This document shows positions 53,479 through 62,708 of a DNA stretch of 64,000 nt, piece by piece. The DNA is from Aquiflexum sp. TKW24L (GTDB taxonomy: Bacteria; Bacteroidota; Bacteroidia; Cytophagales; Cyclobacteriaceae), in the NCBI RefSeq assembly GCF_023502205.1, contig NZ_JAMFLG010000007.1:62001-126000 (forward strand). Reading direction: 5' to 3'. The position numbers and the translations under genes were made by a program. How positions within the stretch are numbered: position 1 is the stretch's first letter; every line of letters starts with the position of its first letter. Below the pieces are notes generated by a model that was given only the letters and a program-made list of their open reading frames with translations, had not been told where the DNA came from and searched no databases.

Positions 53479-53704
53479 AAACTAAATAGTTTTGTTTTGT
53501 TTGGGAAATAATGTCACAAAGTAACCAAAAAATCAAAACCAAAGAATATTTATAGATTTAAATCATGGCTAGCGTAAGGTTAGCCTATGTTTCTGGTTTT
53601 TTTCCAACCAAAATTTGGATTGAGAAAGATTAAAATAAATTATCAAGAAGGCATAAGCTATTATTTTTCCTAAATTTACCCTGACAACCTATTAAACATA
53701 TCCA

Positions 53705-54079
53705 ATGAAAATAGCATTGATTGCCCATGACGGAAAAAAGGCCGATATGGTACATTTCCTAAGTGGTTTCAAAAAGCAATTGCAAAATTCGAACATTGAA
53801 TTGGTGGCTACGGGAACAACCGGTTCTCACATCGAAAAAATAGGAATCAATGTCCAAAAAGTGCTTTCTGGGCCAATAGGCGGTGATGCACAGATTGCGG
53901 CAATGGCCGCTCAAAAAGAATTGAGCATGGTTATTTTTTTTAGAGATCCTCTTGACAAGCACCCCCATGAACCGGACGTACAGATGCTGATGAGAATTTG
54001 TGATGTTCACAATATTCCCCTTGCGACAAATCCAGCTGCGGCAGAACTGATGTTCAAACAACTAACTTCACAATTTTAA
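53705..54079 (+). CDS. mgsA: Methylglyoxal synthase
   Basis: 124 residues, converting dihydroxyacetone phosphate to methylglyoxal and phosphate. Begins MKIALIAHDGKKADMVHF; catalytic Asp in SGPIGGDAQIAA, phosphate-site ATGTTGSHI, and DKHPHEPDVQMLMRICDVHNIPLATN. Its stop overlaps the pfkA start by one base (TAATG), so the two are co-translated. The pairing links the entry to lower glycolysis with its overflow bypass. Confidence 0.94.
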   Translation: MKIALIAHDGKKADMVHFLSGFKKQLQNSNIELVATGTTGSHIEKIGINVQKVLSGPIGGDAQIAAMAAQKELSMVIFFRDPLDKHPHEPDVQMLMRICDVHNIPLATNPAAAELMFKQLTSQF

Positions 54080-55065
54080 TGGAACCAAAAACAATCAAAA
54101 GAATAGGCGTACTTACCTCAGGTGGTGATGCTCCAGGGATGAATGCCGCGATCAGGGCCGTAGTCCGGGCAGGATTTTATTACAATCTAGAAATGTATGG
54201 CATCTACCGAGGATATGAAGGAATGATCCAAGATGACATCAAAAAACTTGAATCCAAGAACATTGCCCATGTCCTAGAACGCGGAGGCACATTTCTCAAA
54301 TCGGCTAGAAGCAGTGAGTTTAGGACACCAGAAGGAAGGAAGAAGGCCTATGATAACCTTGTAAAACACGGAATCGATGCTTTAGTCATTATCGGAGGTG
54401 ATGGTTCATTAACGGGAGCCCATTTATTTTACAATGAATATGGAATCCCATCTATTGGTCTTCCCGGCACTATTGACAATGACCTTGCCGGAACAGACTT
54501 GACGATTGGATTTGATACTGCCTGCAATACAGCGATTGAGGCTATTGATAAAATAAGAGATACTGCTACCTCTCACGACCGTCTTTTCTTCGTGGAAGTG
54601 ATGGGAAGAGATGCAGGATTTATTGCCATCAATGCCGGAATAGGAAGTGCTGCCGCCGCAACTTTGATTCCTGAAAAGAAAATGCCAATCGAAAGGCTTG
54701 TAGAAAGACTGAAAGCAAGAACCAAAGCAATGAAATCTTCTAACATAGTCATCGTAGCAGAAGGGGGCAAAAGTGGAGGCGCTGTGGAGATCGCTGCAAA
54801 AATCAAAAAAGAACTTCCCTATTATGACATCAAAGTAACAATCCTTGGTCACCTGCAGCGTGGTGGGGCCCCAAGTTCATTGGACAGAGTCTTGGCAAGT
54901 AAACTTGGCGTATTTGCTGTTGAGGGATTAATGCAAGGAAAATACGATGTGATGGCAGGAATTATCAATAACAAGGTTGTCTTTACCCCCATTGCAAAGG
55001 CAATAGTGGGTCACAAGGAAGTAGATGAAGATGATTTTAGAATAGCAAAAATTTTATCAACCTAA
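54079..55065 (+). CDS. pfkA: ATP-dependent 6-phosphofructokinase
   Basis: 328 residues, the bacterial PfkA length. IGVLTSGGDAPGMNAAIRAVV, IIGGDGSLTGAH (GGDG points to ATP use), LPGTIDNDLAGTD with the catalytic TIDND, EVMGRDAGFIA, VAEGGKSGG and LGHLQRGGAPSSLDRVLAS. It phosphorylates fructose-6-P in glycolysis. Coupled to mgsA by a one-base overlap and closed by a 21-bp perfect terminator. Confidence 0.97.
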   Translation: MEPKTIKRIGVLTSGGDAPGMNAAIRAVVRAGFYYNLEMYGIYRGYEGMIQDDIKKLESKNIAHVLERGGTFLKSARSSEFRTPEGRKKAYDNLVKHGIDALVIIGGDGSLTGAHLFYNEYGIPSIGLPGTIDNDLAGTDLTIGFDTACNTAIEAIDKIRDTATSHDRLFFVEVMGRDAGFIAINAGIGSAAAATLIPEKKMPIERLVERLKARTKAMKSSNIVIVAEGGKSGGAVEIAAKIKKELPYYDIKVTILGHLQRGGAPSSLDRVLASKLGVFAVEGLMQGKYDVMAGIINNKVVFTPIAKAIVGHKEVDEDDFRIAKILST

Positions 55066-55066
55066 T

Positions 55067-55120
55067 GGGTTGAAACAAAAAAGGAGGCGAAAACCTCCTT
55101 TTTTGTTTCAACCCTTTTTT
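55067..55120. terminator. 21-bp perfect-stem bidirectional terminator
   Basis: Arms 55067-55087 and 55094-55114 are perfectly complementary around a CGAAAA loop (core AAAAAAGGAGG / CCTCCTTTTTT). Plus strand continues with TTTTTT. It serves pfkA and the convergent TRAP operon. Confidence 0.93.
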
Positions 55121-55133
55121 GGCAACACCTTTT

Positions 55134-56432
55134 CTACATTAATCCAAAAAGCCTTGGTAACCACAATGTCAACCCCGGCCATAAGGTAATGACTATCAAT
55201 CCCAATATCATGGCGATGAAAAAAGGAATCAAGTGGCCGATGACCTTTTCTAATGTCGTACCTGCAACTTGAACCCCAATAAAAAGTACAGAACCGACAG
55301 GAGGAGTACACAACCCAATACACAGGTTCATGATCATGATAATTCCAAAATGAACAGGATCCACTCCCAACTCTGTCACTATTGGCAAGAAAATCGGAGT
55401 AAAAATCAGAACAGCTGGAGTCATGTCCATAAATACTCCCACAAAGAGTAAAATGACATTGATCAGAATCAAGATAACAATAATATTATCACTGACTGAC
55501 AGCAAGGAATCTGTAATCGCCTGAGGGATATCCTCACTTGACATCACCCAAGACATGCTCATAGATGTTGCGATCAAAAGCATCACAATGGCTGTTGTCT
55601 CTGAGGATTTCAGTAGAATAGAAGGCAATTCTTTTATTTTCAGCTCTTTATAATAGAAGGACAATCCCAAAGTATAAATTACCGCAATTGCGGAAGCTTC
55701 AGTGGCAGTGAATATTCCGCCAACTATCCCTCCGATCACAATCACCAATAGCATCAGTGATGGAAATGCACGAAAAAAGGTTTTCGCAAACTCTTTTAAT
55801 GAAACTCCCTCCCCAGCCGGCAGTTTTTCTTTTCGGATAAAAACTGCTGCTGTTAACATCAATACCAACCCGATAAAAATCCCAGGTAAATATCCGGCAA
55901 CAAACAATGCGGCAATAGAAACCCCTCCCGATGCCAAGGAATAGACAATAAGGATATTTGATGGAGGGATTATCAATCCGGTGGTCGAGGAAGTTATATT
56001 CACAGCCGCTCCAAGTTCTTTTGGGTAGCCATCTGTTTCCATTCTTTTGCCAAGAATGCTTCCCAATGCTGATGCTGCTGCCGCAGCCGATCCTGCGATT
56101 GCCCCAAACAACATGGCAGCTATCACATTGACATATAATAAACTTCCCGGAAGTCTTCCTGCCAAGGATTTTGCCAATTCTATCAGTCTATTGGCAATTC
56201 CGCCTTTGTTCATTATCTCTCCTGCCAAAACGAAAAAAGGGATTGCCAGCAAAGCAAAACTGTCCAATCCTGTTGCCATCCGCTGTGCAATCGTAGTGGC
56301 AGAAGGTCCGGCTGCAACAGAGACAAGCAAAGTAATAAAACTAGCGATTCCCAAACTCCAGGCAACAGGAACCCCTATTGCCAATAAAGTGATAAATGAA
56401 AGAATCAAAATGATGATGCTGATATATTCCAT
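55134..56432 (-). CDS. TRAP transporter large permease (DctM)
   Basis: 432 residues, about 12 membrane helices. Family blocks: LLAIPFFVLAGEIMNKGGIANRLIELA cut here as FFVLAGEIMNKGG, AMLFGAIAGSAAAAASALG, TGLIIPPSNILIVYSLA, TATEASAIAVIYTL and MIMNLCIGLCTPPVGSVLF. It forms the sodium-coupled channel subunit of a tripartite ATP-independent transporter. It follows DctQ by 3 bp. Context (KDG kinase, KDPG aldolase, altronate dehydratase) suggests a hexuronate substrate. Confidence 0.93.
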   Translation of the reverse strand: MEYISIIILILSFITLLAIGVPVAWSLGIASFITLLVSVAAGPSATTIAQRMATGLDSFALLAIPFFVLAGEIMNKGGIANRLIELAKSLAGRLPGSLLYVNVIAAMLFGAIAGSAAAAASALGSILGKRMETDGYPKELGAAVNITSSTTGLIIPPSNILIVYSLASGGVSIAALFVAGYLPGIFIGLVLMLTAAVFIRKEKLPAGEGVSLKEFAKTFFRAFPSLMLLVIVIGGIVGGIFTATEASAIAVIYTLGLSFYYKELKIKELPSILLKSSETTAIVMLLIATSMSMSWVMSSEDIPQAITDSLLSVSDNIIVILILINVILLFVGVFMDMTPAVLIFTPIFLPIVTELGVDPVHFGIIMIMNLCIGLCTPPVGSVLFIGVQVAGTTLEKVIGHLIPFFIAMILGLIVITLWPGLTLWLPRLFGLM

Positions 56433-56435
56433 CGC

Positions 56436-56921
56436 TTAGGATTTATAAAGTCTATAATGATGAGATATCTGAAAAATCTGGTAATAAATCACAAGCAATC
56501 CGCTGACCGGCAAAATGGTATAGATGTAGGCAAGAGGAATCTGCATAGTTGCAGATTTTTGCTTCAAAATGAAAGTGATGTACACGAGGTTACTTCCTCC
56601 CAATACCATTACCAAAAAGGCAAATAACAAAACTACCGCATTGATCAAAATCATTAATTTCATTTTTGATTTACCATGAAGTCTTCTGGGCAAAATGTCA
56701 ATGGCTATATGCTGATCCTGTCCGGCCACATATGCTGCTCCCAACATCCCCAACCAAATCAACATGTATCTCGATAATTCATCTGTAAATGAACTTGGAT
56801 TCTGTACCACGTACCTTGACAAAACCTGCCAGGTTACGTTTAAAACCATCAAAGTCATCAAAATAATCAAGAGTGACGAAATGACTTTGTCAAGATTTAA
56901 TTTGAATGAAGCATTAAGCAT
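56436..56921 (-). CDS. TRAP transporter small permease (DctQ)
   Basis: 161 residues with four membrane helices. Typical DctQ features are VTWQVLSRYVVQNPSSFTDE and LSRYMLIWLGMLGAAYVAGQD followed by HIAIDILPRRL. It binds the large permease. Between the DctP and DctM genes, with a 3-bp gap to the latter. Confidence 0.92.
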   Translation of the reverse strand: MLNASFKLNLDKVISSLLIILMTLMVLNVTWQVLSRYVVQNPSSFTDELSRYMLIWLGMLGAAYVAGQDQHIAIDILPRRLHGKSKMKLMILINAVVLLFAFLVMVLGGSNLVYITFILKQKSATMQIPLAYIYTILPVSGLLVIYYQIFQISHHYRLYKS

Positions 56922-57016
56922 TGGTAAATTTATTTTGGGTTAAAGAATTGAATTTAGAAGGAAGGGATCAAAGGCAAATAGTCTGAAACAAAAAGCACCT
57001 ATAATGCTGAAATCCT

Positions 57017-58039
57017 TCATTCGACCTTTCTGATTTGATCCACGATTTCAAACAATTCAGGTTGGGAAATTTTGAAATCCTTATACATACTTTCTGTTGC
57101 CTCGCTAAAACCTGCTACTTCCGGATACAAGATGGTCACCCCCGCTTTTTTAAGTTCCCTGTAGGATTCCTCAACAGACTCTGCCCAAAGTTTATATTGA
57201 TAAACAGCCGATTCGTCAGCTGCTTCCTGAAGCCATATTTTTTCCTGATCATCGAGTAGGTTCCAGACTTTGGTACTCACGATGAGCACATCCGGTACAG
57301 CAGTATGTTCATTGATAGAATAGAACTTGCAGACTTCATAATGCTTGGAAGTATAAAGACTTGGAGGATTATTTTCAGCCCCATCGACGATTCCTTGTTG
57401 CAGAGCGGTATACAGCTCGCCATACGAGACTGGAGTCGGAGAACCTCCAAAACTCTTCACCATATTGATGGCAGTATTACTTTCCATAACTCTGATTTTC
57501 AAACCTTTCAGGTCAGATGGATTTTCGATGGGTTTATTTTTGGTATAAAAACTCCTCTTGCCTGCATCATAATAACACAATCCCCTTAACCAAAAATCTT
57601 CTCCATCGAGCAGCAACTGTTTGCCGATTTCCCCTTTCAATACCTTATCTCTATGCGCATCGTCTTTAAAAAGGTACGGCATAGAAAGCACCTGCATCCT
57701 TGGCGCAAAGCTTTCCATCGTTGCTGAGGATACTTTAGTCATACCAAGACTTCCAATTTGAAGCAATTCCACCAACTCTCTTTCTGTACCCAATTGTTGG
57801 TTTGGATAGATTCGGATTTGCATCTGACCATTGGACTTCTCGGCAACTCTTTCTGCCATAAATTCCATCGCCTCATGGACAGGGTGTGTGATTCCAAGTC
57901 CATGACCCAATTTGATCAGCCTTACTCCTCCAGGACCTTTACAGGTAGAAAACAAAAGAAGAAATAATACGATCAAAAAAGTTGGTTTTGAGAGGGAATT
58001 CAAACACTTACGCTTAATGAACTGTATGTAATCAATCAT
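57017..58039 (-). CDS. TRAP transporter solute-binding lipoprotein (DctP)
   Basis: 340 residues. A lipoprotein-like signal (PTFLIVLFLLLFSTCKG; Cys33) anchors it, unlike the free periplasmic form of many Proteobacteria. The DctP fold is shown by LGHGLGITHPVHEAMEFMAE, IYPNQQLGTERELVELLQ, NPSDLKGLKIRVMES (with the substrate-carboxylate Arg), and GGSPTPVSYGELYTALQQGIVDGAENN in pieces. It delivers a sugar acid to DctQM. 23 bp after the KDPG aldolase gene. Confidence 0.92.
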   Translation of the reverse strand: MIDYIQFIKRKCLNSLSKPTFLIVLFLLLFSTCKGPGGVRLIKLGHGLGITHPVHEAMEFMAERVAEKSNGQMQIRIYPNQQLGTERELVELLQIGSLGMTKVSSATMESFAPRMQVLSMPYLFKDDAHRDKVLKGEIGKQLLLDGEDFWLRGLCYYDAGKRSFYTKNKPIENPSDLKGLKIRVMESNTAINMVKSFGGSPTPVSYGELYTALQQGIVDGAENNPPSLYTSKHYEVCKFYSINEHTAVPDVLIVSTKVWNLLDDQEKIWLQEAADESAVYQYKLWAESVEESYRELKKAGVTILYPEVAGFSEATESMYKDFKISQPELFEIVDQIRKVE

Positions 58040-58062
58040 GGGTTTATTGAGTCAATTGAATT

Positions 58063-58725
58063 TCATTTTCTAAGTTCTTGGATGGTAGTCAAAGCATTCT
58101 TGATATTACTTTCCAAAACCTCAAATTCTCCTTTTTCAATCGCTTTTTTGTCGAATAATTGAGAGCCCATCCCAACACAATGCACACCGGCTTTGAACCA
58201 TTCTAAAAGGTTTTCCTTGGTAGGTTCCACACCTCCAGTTGGCATCATCTTGATGTCAGGAATGACAGACAAGACTGCTTTGATAAACCCTGAACCCAAT
58301 AAATTTCCAGGAAAAGCCTTAACCAAAAGTGCTCCCATTGATTTGGCATGATGGACTTCCGTAACTGTGGCACAGCCGGGAACCCAAAAAATACCTTTCA
58401 TGGTGCAGTAATTGGCGACTTCAGGAATCAACGCAGGAGAAACCACAAAATCTGTCCCGATCAGATGAAAACGGGCTGCGTCTCCTGCAGAAAAAATAGT
58501 ACCTATTCCCAACAGCAAATCGGGATATTTTTCTGAATAAATCTTCAACTCTTTGAAAACTTCAAAAGCATTGGCTTCTCGGTTAGTAAATTCAAAAACC
58601 CGGATTCCGGCATTGTATGACGCATCGATAACTGCCTTTGCGATAGAGATATCCTTGTGGTTAAATACGGGAATCATTCCCGTTTCGGCCATTTTATCAA
58701 GGATTTCTTGCTGGGTATATTTCAT
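58063..58725 (-). CDS. eda: 2-keto-3-deoxy-6-phosphogluconate aldolase
   Basis: 220 residues, class I KDPG aldolase fold. The expected residues are all visible: Glu and Arg in FEFTNREANAF, Thr in GIGTIFSAGDA, Schiff-base Lys in LLVKAFPGN, and PTGGVEPTKENLLEWF. It splits KDPG into pyruvate and glyceraldehyde-3-P. In the operon kdgK-eda-dctPQM, 86 bp after kdgK. Confidence 0.93.
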   Translation of the reverse strand: MKYTQQEILDKMAETGMIPVFNHKDISIAKAVIDASYNAGIRVFEFTNREANAFEVFKELKIYSEKYPDLLLGIGTIFSAGDAARFHLIGTDFVVSPALIPEVANYCTMKGIFWVPGCATVTEVHHAKSMGALLVKAFPGNLLGSGFIKAVLSVIPDIKMMPTGGVEPTKENLLEWFKAGVHCVGMGSQLFDKKAIEKGEFEVLESNIKNALTTIQELRK

Positions 58726-58811
58726 TACTTGAGTTGGTTATTTGTTAATTGAAATTTGAAATTGCGTAAATGGAAGAGTAATTATTGAAAGGAGTTATTA
58801 AAAATCAATTA

Positions 58812-59807
58812 CTACCTCATAAGCTTGCCGACATTTACTCCTTTTACCAAATCATGAACCTCCTCCAAAGAAACAAAATTGGCGTCACCTTTTATACTGT
58901 GCTTGAGGACAGAGGAAGCCGTCGCAAATTCAATGGCTTCTTGATCGGAAAAATGTAATAAACCATAAATCAATCCAGCGATAAAGGCATCTCCCCCACC
59001 CACTCTGTCTACAATATGTGTCATTTCATAGACAGTAGAGAAAAGGATTTCTTCCCCATTCCACAAGACACCCTTGAGACGGTTGTGAGAGGCAGAAATA
59101 GATTCTCTTTTCGTCTTGGTAATATACTTAATCTGAGGGTAATCCTTTTTGGCCTGAAAGCAAGCATCGCCCCAATCATCAAAGGCAATGTCCATACAGT
59201 TTTCAAAATCTGATTTTCCAGCTACCAAAACGTGTGTATATCTGATAAGCTCAGGCATGATATCCAAAGGTCCTTTACCATATTGCCAAAGGTTTCTTCT
59301 ATAATTGATATCTCCACTGATTGTCAAACCTTTGTCATATGCAGCTTTAAGTGCCCTCAGAGTCATGTCCGCAGCATTTTGGCTCAGTGCTGGTGTTATT
59401 CCTGTCCAATGAAACCAATCCGCCCCATCAAAAACCATATCCCAATCAATGTCTTTTCCATCAAAATTGGAAAAAGCAGAATCAAATCTGTCATAGATGA
59501 TTTTAGAAGAACGCTGCATGGAACCGTTCTCCAGAAAATACAAGCCCATTCTTCCCTCAGAAAAATAAATGTAATCCGTATTCACACCTGTCTGTCTCAG
59601 GTAACGGGCCGCAGCTTTTCCTATCTCATGGCCGGGAAAAGCTGTGATATGGAAAGTTTCCTGATCCCAATTGGCAAGACATATGGAAACATTAGCTTCC
59701 GATCCTCCAAAGACCGCTTCATAAGAACTCGCCTGAACGAACCTTTCGTGTCCCGGAGTGCTGAGACGCATCATTACTTCGCCTATGGTAATAATTTTTT
59801 TGCCCAT
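58812..59807 (-). CDS. kdgK: 2-keto-3-deoxygluconate kinase (PfkB family)
   Basis: 331 residues of the ribokinase fold. MGKKIITIGEVMMRLSTPG start, GGSEANVSICLANW, FHWTGITPALSQNAADM, and the C-terminal catalytic DRVGGGDAFIAGLIYGLL (Asp base). KDG kinase is the best fit given eda and uxaA beside it. First gene of the minus-strand hexuronate operon, facing uxaA across 106 bp that hold a LacI-type operator. Confidence 0.9.
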   Translation of the reverse strand: MGKKIITIGEVMMRLSTPGHERFVQASSYEAVFGGSEANVSICLANWDQETFHITAFPGHEIGKAAARYLRQTGVNTDYIYFSEGRMGLYFLENGSMQRSSKIIYDRFDSAFSNFDGKDIDWDMVFDGADWFHWTGITPALSQNAADMTLRALKAAYDKGLTISGDINYRRNLWQYGKGPLDIMPELIRYTHVLVAGKSDFENCMDIAFDDWGDACFQAKKDYPQIKYITKTKRESISASHNRLKGVLWNGEEILFSTVYEMTHIVDRVGGGDAFIAGLIYGLLHFSDQEAIEFATASSVLKHSIKGDANFVSLEEVHDLVKGVNVGKLMR

Positions 59808-59881
59808 TGTTTTAAAATGCTAATCTTTCATGAAAATAAACACTTAAATTTTGTTTTCAAGAAATACAGGATATAAGTTCA

Positions 59882-59895
59882 TGCAAACGATTTCA
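59882..59895. promoter_or_regulatory. LacI-family operator in the kdgK-uxaA divergent promoter
   Basis: TGCAAACGATTTCA fits the LacI-family consensus TGnAAnCGnTTnCA at every fixed position. It lies 18 bp before the uxaA ATG and 74 bp from kdgK, so one regulator could control both arms. No lacI gene is in the window. Confidence 0.6.
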
Positions 59896-59913
59896 GATTA
59901 AATCAAAATATAT

Positions 59914-61569
59914 ATGGCCGACAAACCAAATACTTTTATTCAAATCCACGAAAAGGACAATGTTTTGATCGCATTGGTGGATTTACCTGCAGAAAGTACC
60001 ATTGATTTCCGCGGAAAGTCAATCAAACTTCAGCAGGAAATTCAGGCAAAACATAAGTTTACCATTGAACAATTATCAAAAGATGATGTAATCTATATGT
60101 ATGGGACAGTCGTCGGACGAACCAAAATAGAATTACCTCAAGGAAGTTTGTTGACAACCCAGAATACCATCCATGAGGCTGCATATTACGGCAAGAAAAC
60201 GGAAAATTACCAATGGAATCCTCCTTCCATAAGTAGATTTCAAAATCGGACTTTCATGGGCTATCACCGGGAAGATGGGCAAGTTGGTACTGCCAATTAT
60301 TGGTTGATTATCCCATTGGTTTTTTGTGAAAACAGAAATGTCGAAGTCATCAAAGATGCATTTAATGAAGCTCTGGGGTATGGAAAAACGAATCCATTCA
60401 AGTCTATGGTCAAAAACATGGTGAAATTGCATCAGGAAGGAAGACAAGACGAAATTGTAAACCTGAGTGTGGAAAAAGCAAAGGAAATGGAGTCCCAAAC
60501 ACTTTTTCCTAATCTGGATGGTATCAAAGTTCTTGATCATCAGGGAGGATGCGGGGGTACGAGAAGGGATTCCGAATCACTGTGTGCACTTTTGGCAGGA
60601 TATATCAATAATCCAAATGTGGCCGGAGCAACAGTATTGAGCTTAGGTTGTCAGAATGCACAGCCGTCGATCTTGAAACAAAAGCTACATAAAATCAATC
60701 CTGAATTAAAAAAACCTGTCATTATCCTAGAACAGCAAGAAGAGGGAACGGAGCAACAACTTCTTTCGGAAGCCATAAAAAAGACTTTTTTGGGCATGGT
60801 TGAAGCCAACAAACAAGAAAGAAAACCTGCCCCGCTGAGTAAGATAACTTTGGGATTGGAATGTGGTGGATCGGATGGCTTTTCAGGTATCTCAGCAAAT
60901 CCTTCCGTAGGCTATGCTTCGGATCTGATAGTTGCTCTTGGAGGAACTACCATGCTTTCAGAATTTCCGGAATTGTGTGGAGTGGAACAGGAATTGATCA
61001 ACCGATGTGCAACTGACGAATCAGCCGACAAATTCAGCGAATTGATGAAAGCATATGCAGCTTCTGCGATTGCAGTCGGTTCAGGTTTTGACATGAATCC
61101 CTCACCTGGCAATATCAAGGATGGTTTGATCACTGATGCGATAAAATCTGCCGGAGCAGCCAAAAAAGGGGGAACTTCACCTGTCATAGATGTCCTCGAT
61201 TATGCAGAATATTTTCAAAAATCGGGACTCAATCTTGTCTGCACTCCGGGCAATGATGTCGAAAGTACGACTGCCATGGCAGGGTCGGGAGCGAATATCA
61301 TGGTCTTCACCACGGGATTGGGAACGCCTACCGGAAATCCTATTGCCCCGATCATCAAGATCGCAACCAACACCAAACTTGCCAAACGGATGCCGGATAT
61401 CATCGATATTGATACCGGAGGAATCATTTCAGGTGAAAAGAGTATACCCCAAATGGGTGAAGAAATCTTGGAAATGATTATCAAAGTGGCTTCTGGGGAA
61501 GTTAAACCAAAAGCTGTACTCCTCGGTCAGGACGATTTCATTCCTTGGAAAAGGGGAGTTTCACTATAG
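59914..61569 (+). CDS. uxaA: Altronate dehydratase
   Basis: 551 residues, complete two-part UxaA. The N-terminal SAF-like domain (about 1-100, IHEKDNVLIALVDLPAEST..VIYMYGTVVGRT) joins the large dehydratase body, with NYWLIIPLVFCENRNVEV, HQGGCGGTRRDSESLCALL, GLECGGSDGFSGISANPSVGY in pieces, ETTAMAGSGAN-like region (VESTTAMAGSGANIMVF) and GNPIAPIIKIATN. It makes 2-keto-3-deoxygluconate from D-altronate, feeding kdgK and eda. Confidence 0.95.
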   Translation: MADKPNTFIQIHEKDNVLIALVDLPAESTIDFRGKSIKLQQEIQAKHKFTIEQLSKDDVIYMYGTVVGRTKIELPQGSLLTTQNTIHEAAYYGKKTENYQWNPPSISRFQNRTFMGYHREDGQVGTANYWLIIPLVFCENRNVEVIKDAFNEALGYGKTNPFKSMVKNMVKLHQEGRQDEIVNLSVEKAKEMESQTLFPNLDGIKVLDHQGGCGGTRRDSESLCALLAGYINNPNVAGATVLSLGCQNAQPSILKQKLHKINPELKKPVIILEQQEEGTEQQLLSEAIKKTFLGMVEANKQERKPAPLSKITLGLECGGSDGFSGISANPSVGYASDLIVALGGTTMLSEFPELCGVEQELINRCATDESADKFSELMKAYAASAIAVGSGFDMNPSPGNIKDGLITDAIKSAGAAKKGGTSPVIDVLDYAEYFQKSGLNLVCTPGNDVESTTAMAGSGANIMVFTTGLGTPTGNPIAPIIKIATNTKLAKRMPDIIDIDTGGIISGEKSIPQMGEEILEMIIKVASGEVKPKAVLLGQDDFIPWKRGVSL

Positions 61570-61665
61570 AGTTTAAAGGTTTTTGAAGTTGGGGGGTTGA
61601 TGAGTTTAATGGTTGGAAAGTTGGAAGGTTTGAAAGTTGACCTGTTCAGTTCTACTTTCCATTTG

Positions 61666-62664
61666 TCATAGTTCCTTAATGATGCTCTTCCAAATCTTTT
61701 CGTCGACAGGAATCCCATGCTCCATATTTTGTTTTCTAATCTCAGGTATTTTTCCTCCCGGATACCTTATCTCACTTCCGACAAATGTTGAGGAGGATTG
61801 TAAATCAGAGATGATGGCATCCAACTTCTCCTCGGACCATTCTTTAATTCCTATTTTCTCAGCATCCAAGCAAATAAATACTTGCGACAAGCTGAATTCC
61901 TCTCCACTTTCGCCAACTTGAAAAGTTGACTTTCCACCAGACAATATGGTGGCCAACATATCAAGTAATAACGATAGGCCCGCCCCTTTCCATAAGCCAA
62001 CAGGCAATGCCAATTCATTGGCTATTACACTTTCAGGGGATTTGGTAAGGTTTCCATCAGCGTCAAATCCCGCATCAAAAGGCATTTCTTTGCCTTCCCT
62101 CAGATAGGTTTTCAATTTTCCGTAAGAAAACTGTGACATAGCCATATCTAAAACGATATGACCATCAGAGTGCGGAATGGCTATAACCAAAGGATTATTG
62201 CCAAGTTTCGGTTCACTCCCACCCCATGCCGGCATGTTGGGTTTGGTATTGGTAAAGCAGATGCCGATGCAACCAGCTTCAGCGGCCTGCCAACCATAAT
62301 TCCCCGCCCTCATCCAATGGTTCGTATTTTGCAGCGCAACAATACCCACTCCCAATTCTTTTGAAATTTGAATCGCCCGATCCATACATTGATAGGCGTT
62401 GAGCGGACCGGGACCGAGGTTTCCATTCCATCTTTCAAAAACCCCATAACTATCCAATATGCTCGCCTCCTGATTTGGAAGGACAAGCTTTTTCCTGATC
62501 ATTTCCAAAAATACAGGAAAGCGATCCAATCCATGGGAAGCCACGCCATCTAAGCTGGCTTGGGTAAAAAGGATAGAACATAACTTTGCCCTGTCTTCTG
62601 TAAACCCGTTTTTAAGGAGGATTTTTTCTAAGTTTTGAATGATTTCCTGATAGGCTACACGCAT
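61666..62664 (-). CDS. YiaK/DlgD-like 2,3-diketo-L-gulonate reductase (Ldh family)
   Basis: 332 residues, the same length as E. coli YiaK. Strong resemblance to it: SHGLDRFPVFLEMI, the block ALQNTNHWMRAGNYGWQAAE, GICFTNTKPNMPAWGG, MAMSQFSYGKL and LPVGLWKGAGLSLLLDMLA. The family (malate/lactate/ureidoglycolate dehydrogenase type 2) is NAD(P)H-dependent. In E. coli the enzyme serves an ascorbate-derived sugar-acid route; here it accompanies hexuronate genes, so another keto acid is possible. 44 bp after the DUF1330 gene. Confidence 0.85.
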   Translation of the reverse strand: MRVAYQEIIQNLEKILLKNGFTEDRAKLCSILFTQASLDGVASHGLDRFPVFLEMIRKKLVLPNQEASILDSYGVFERWNGNLGPGPLNAYQCMDRAIQISKELGVGIVALQNTNHWMRAGNYGWQAAEAGCIGICFTNTKPNMPAWGGSEPKLGNNPLVIAIPHSDGHIVLDMAMSQFSYGKLKTYLREGKEMPFDAGFDADGNLTKSPESVIANELALPVGLWKGAGLSLLLDMLATILSGGKSTFQVGESGEEFSLSQVFICLDAEKIGIKEWSEEKLDAIISDLQSSSTFVGSEIRYPGGKIPEIRKQNMEHGIPVDEKIWKSIIKEL

Positions 62665-62708
62665 GATTAATTGATTTTTGGGAAAGAAAAAAAGTTAATG
62701 AAGCCTAA

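Noticed and set aside
59232-59876. 214-residue frame opposite kdgK
   Set aside because: Shadow of a well conserved PfkB-family gene.
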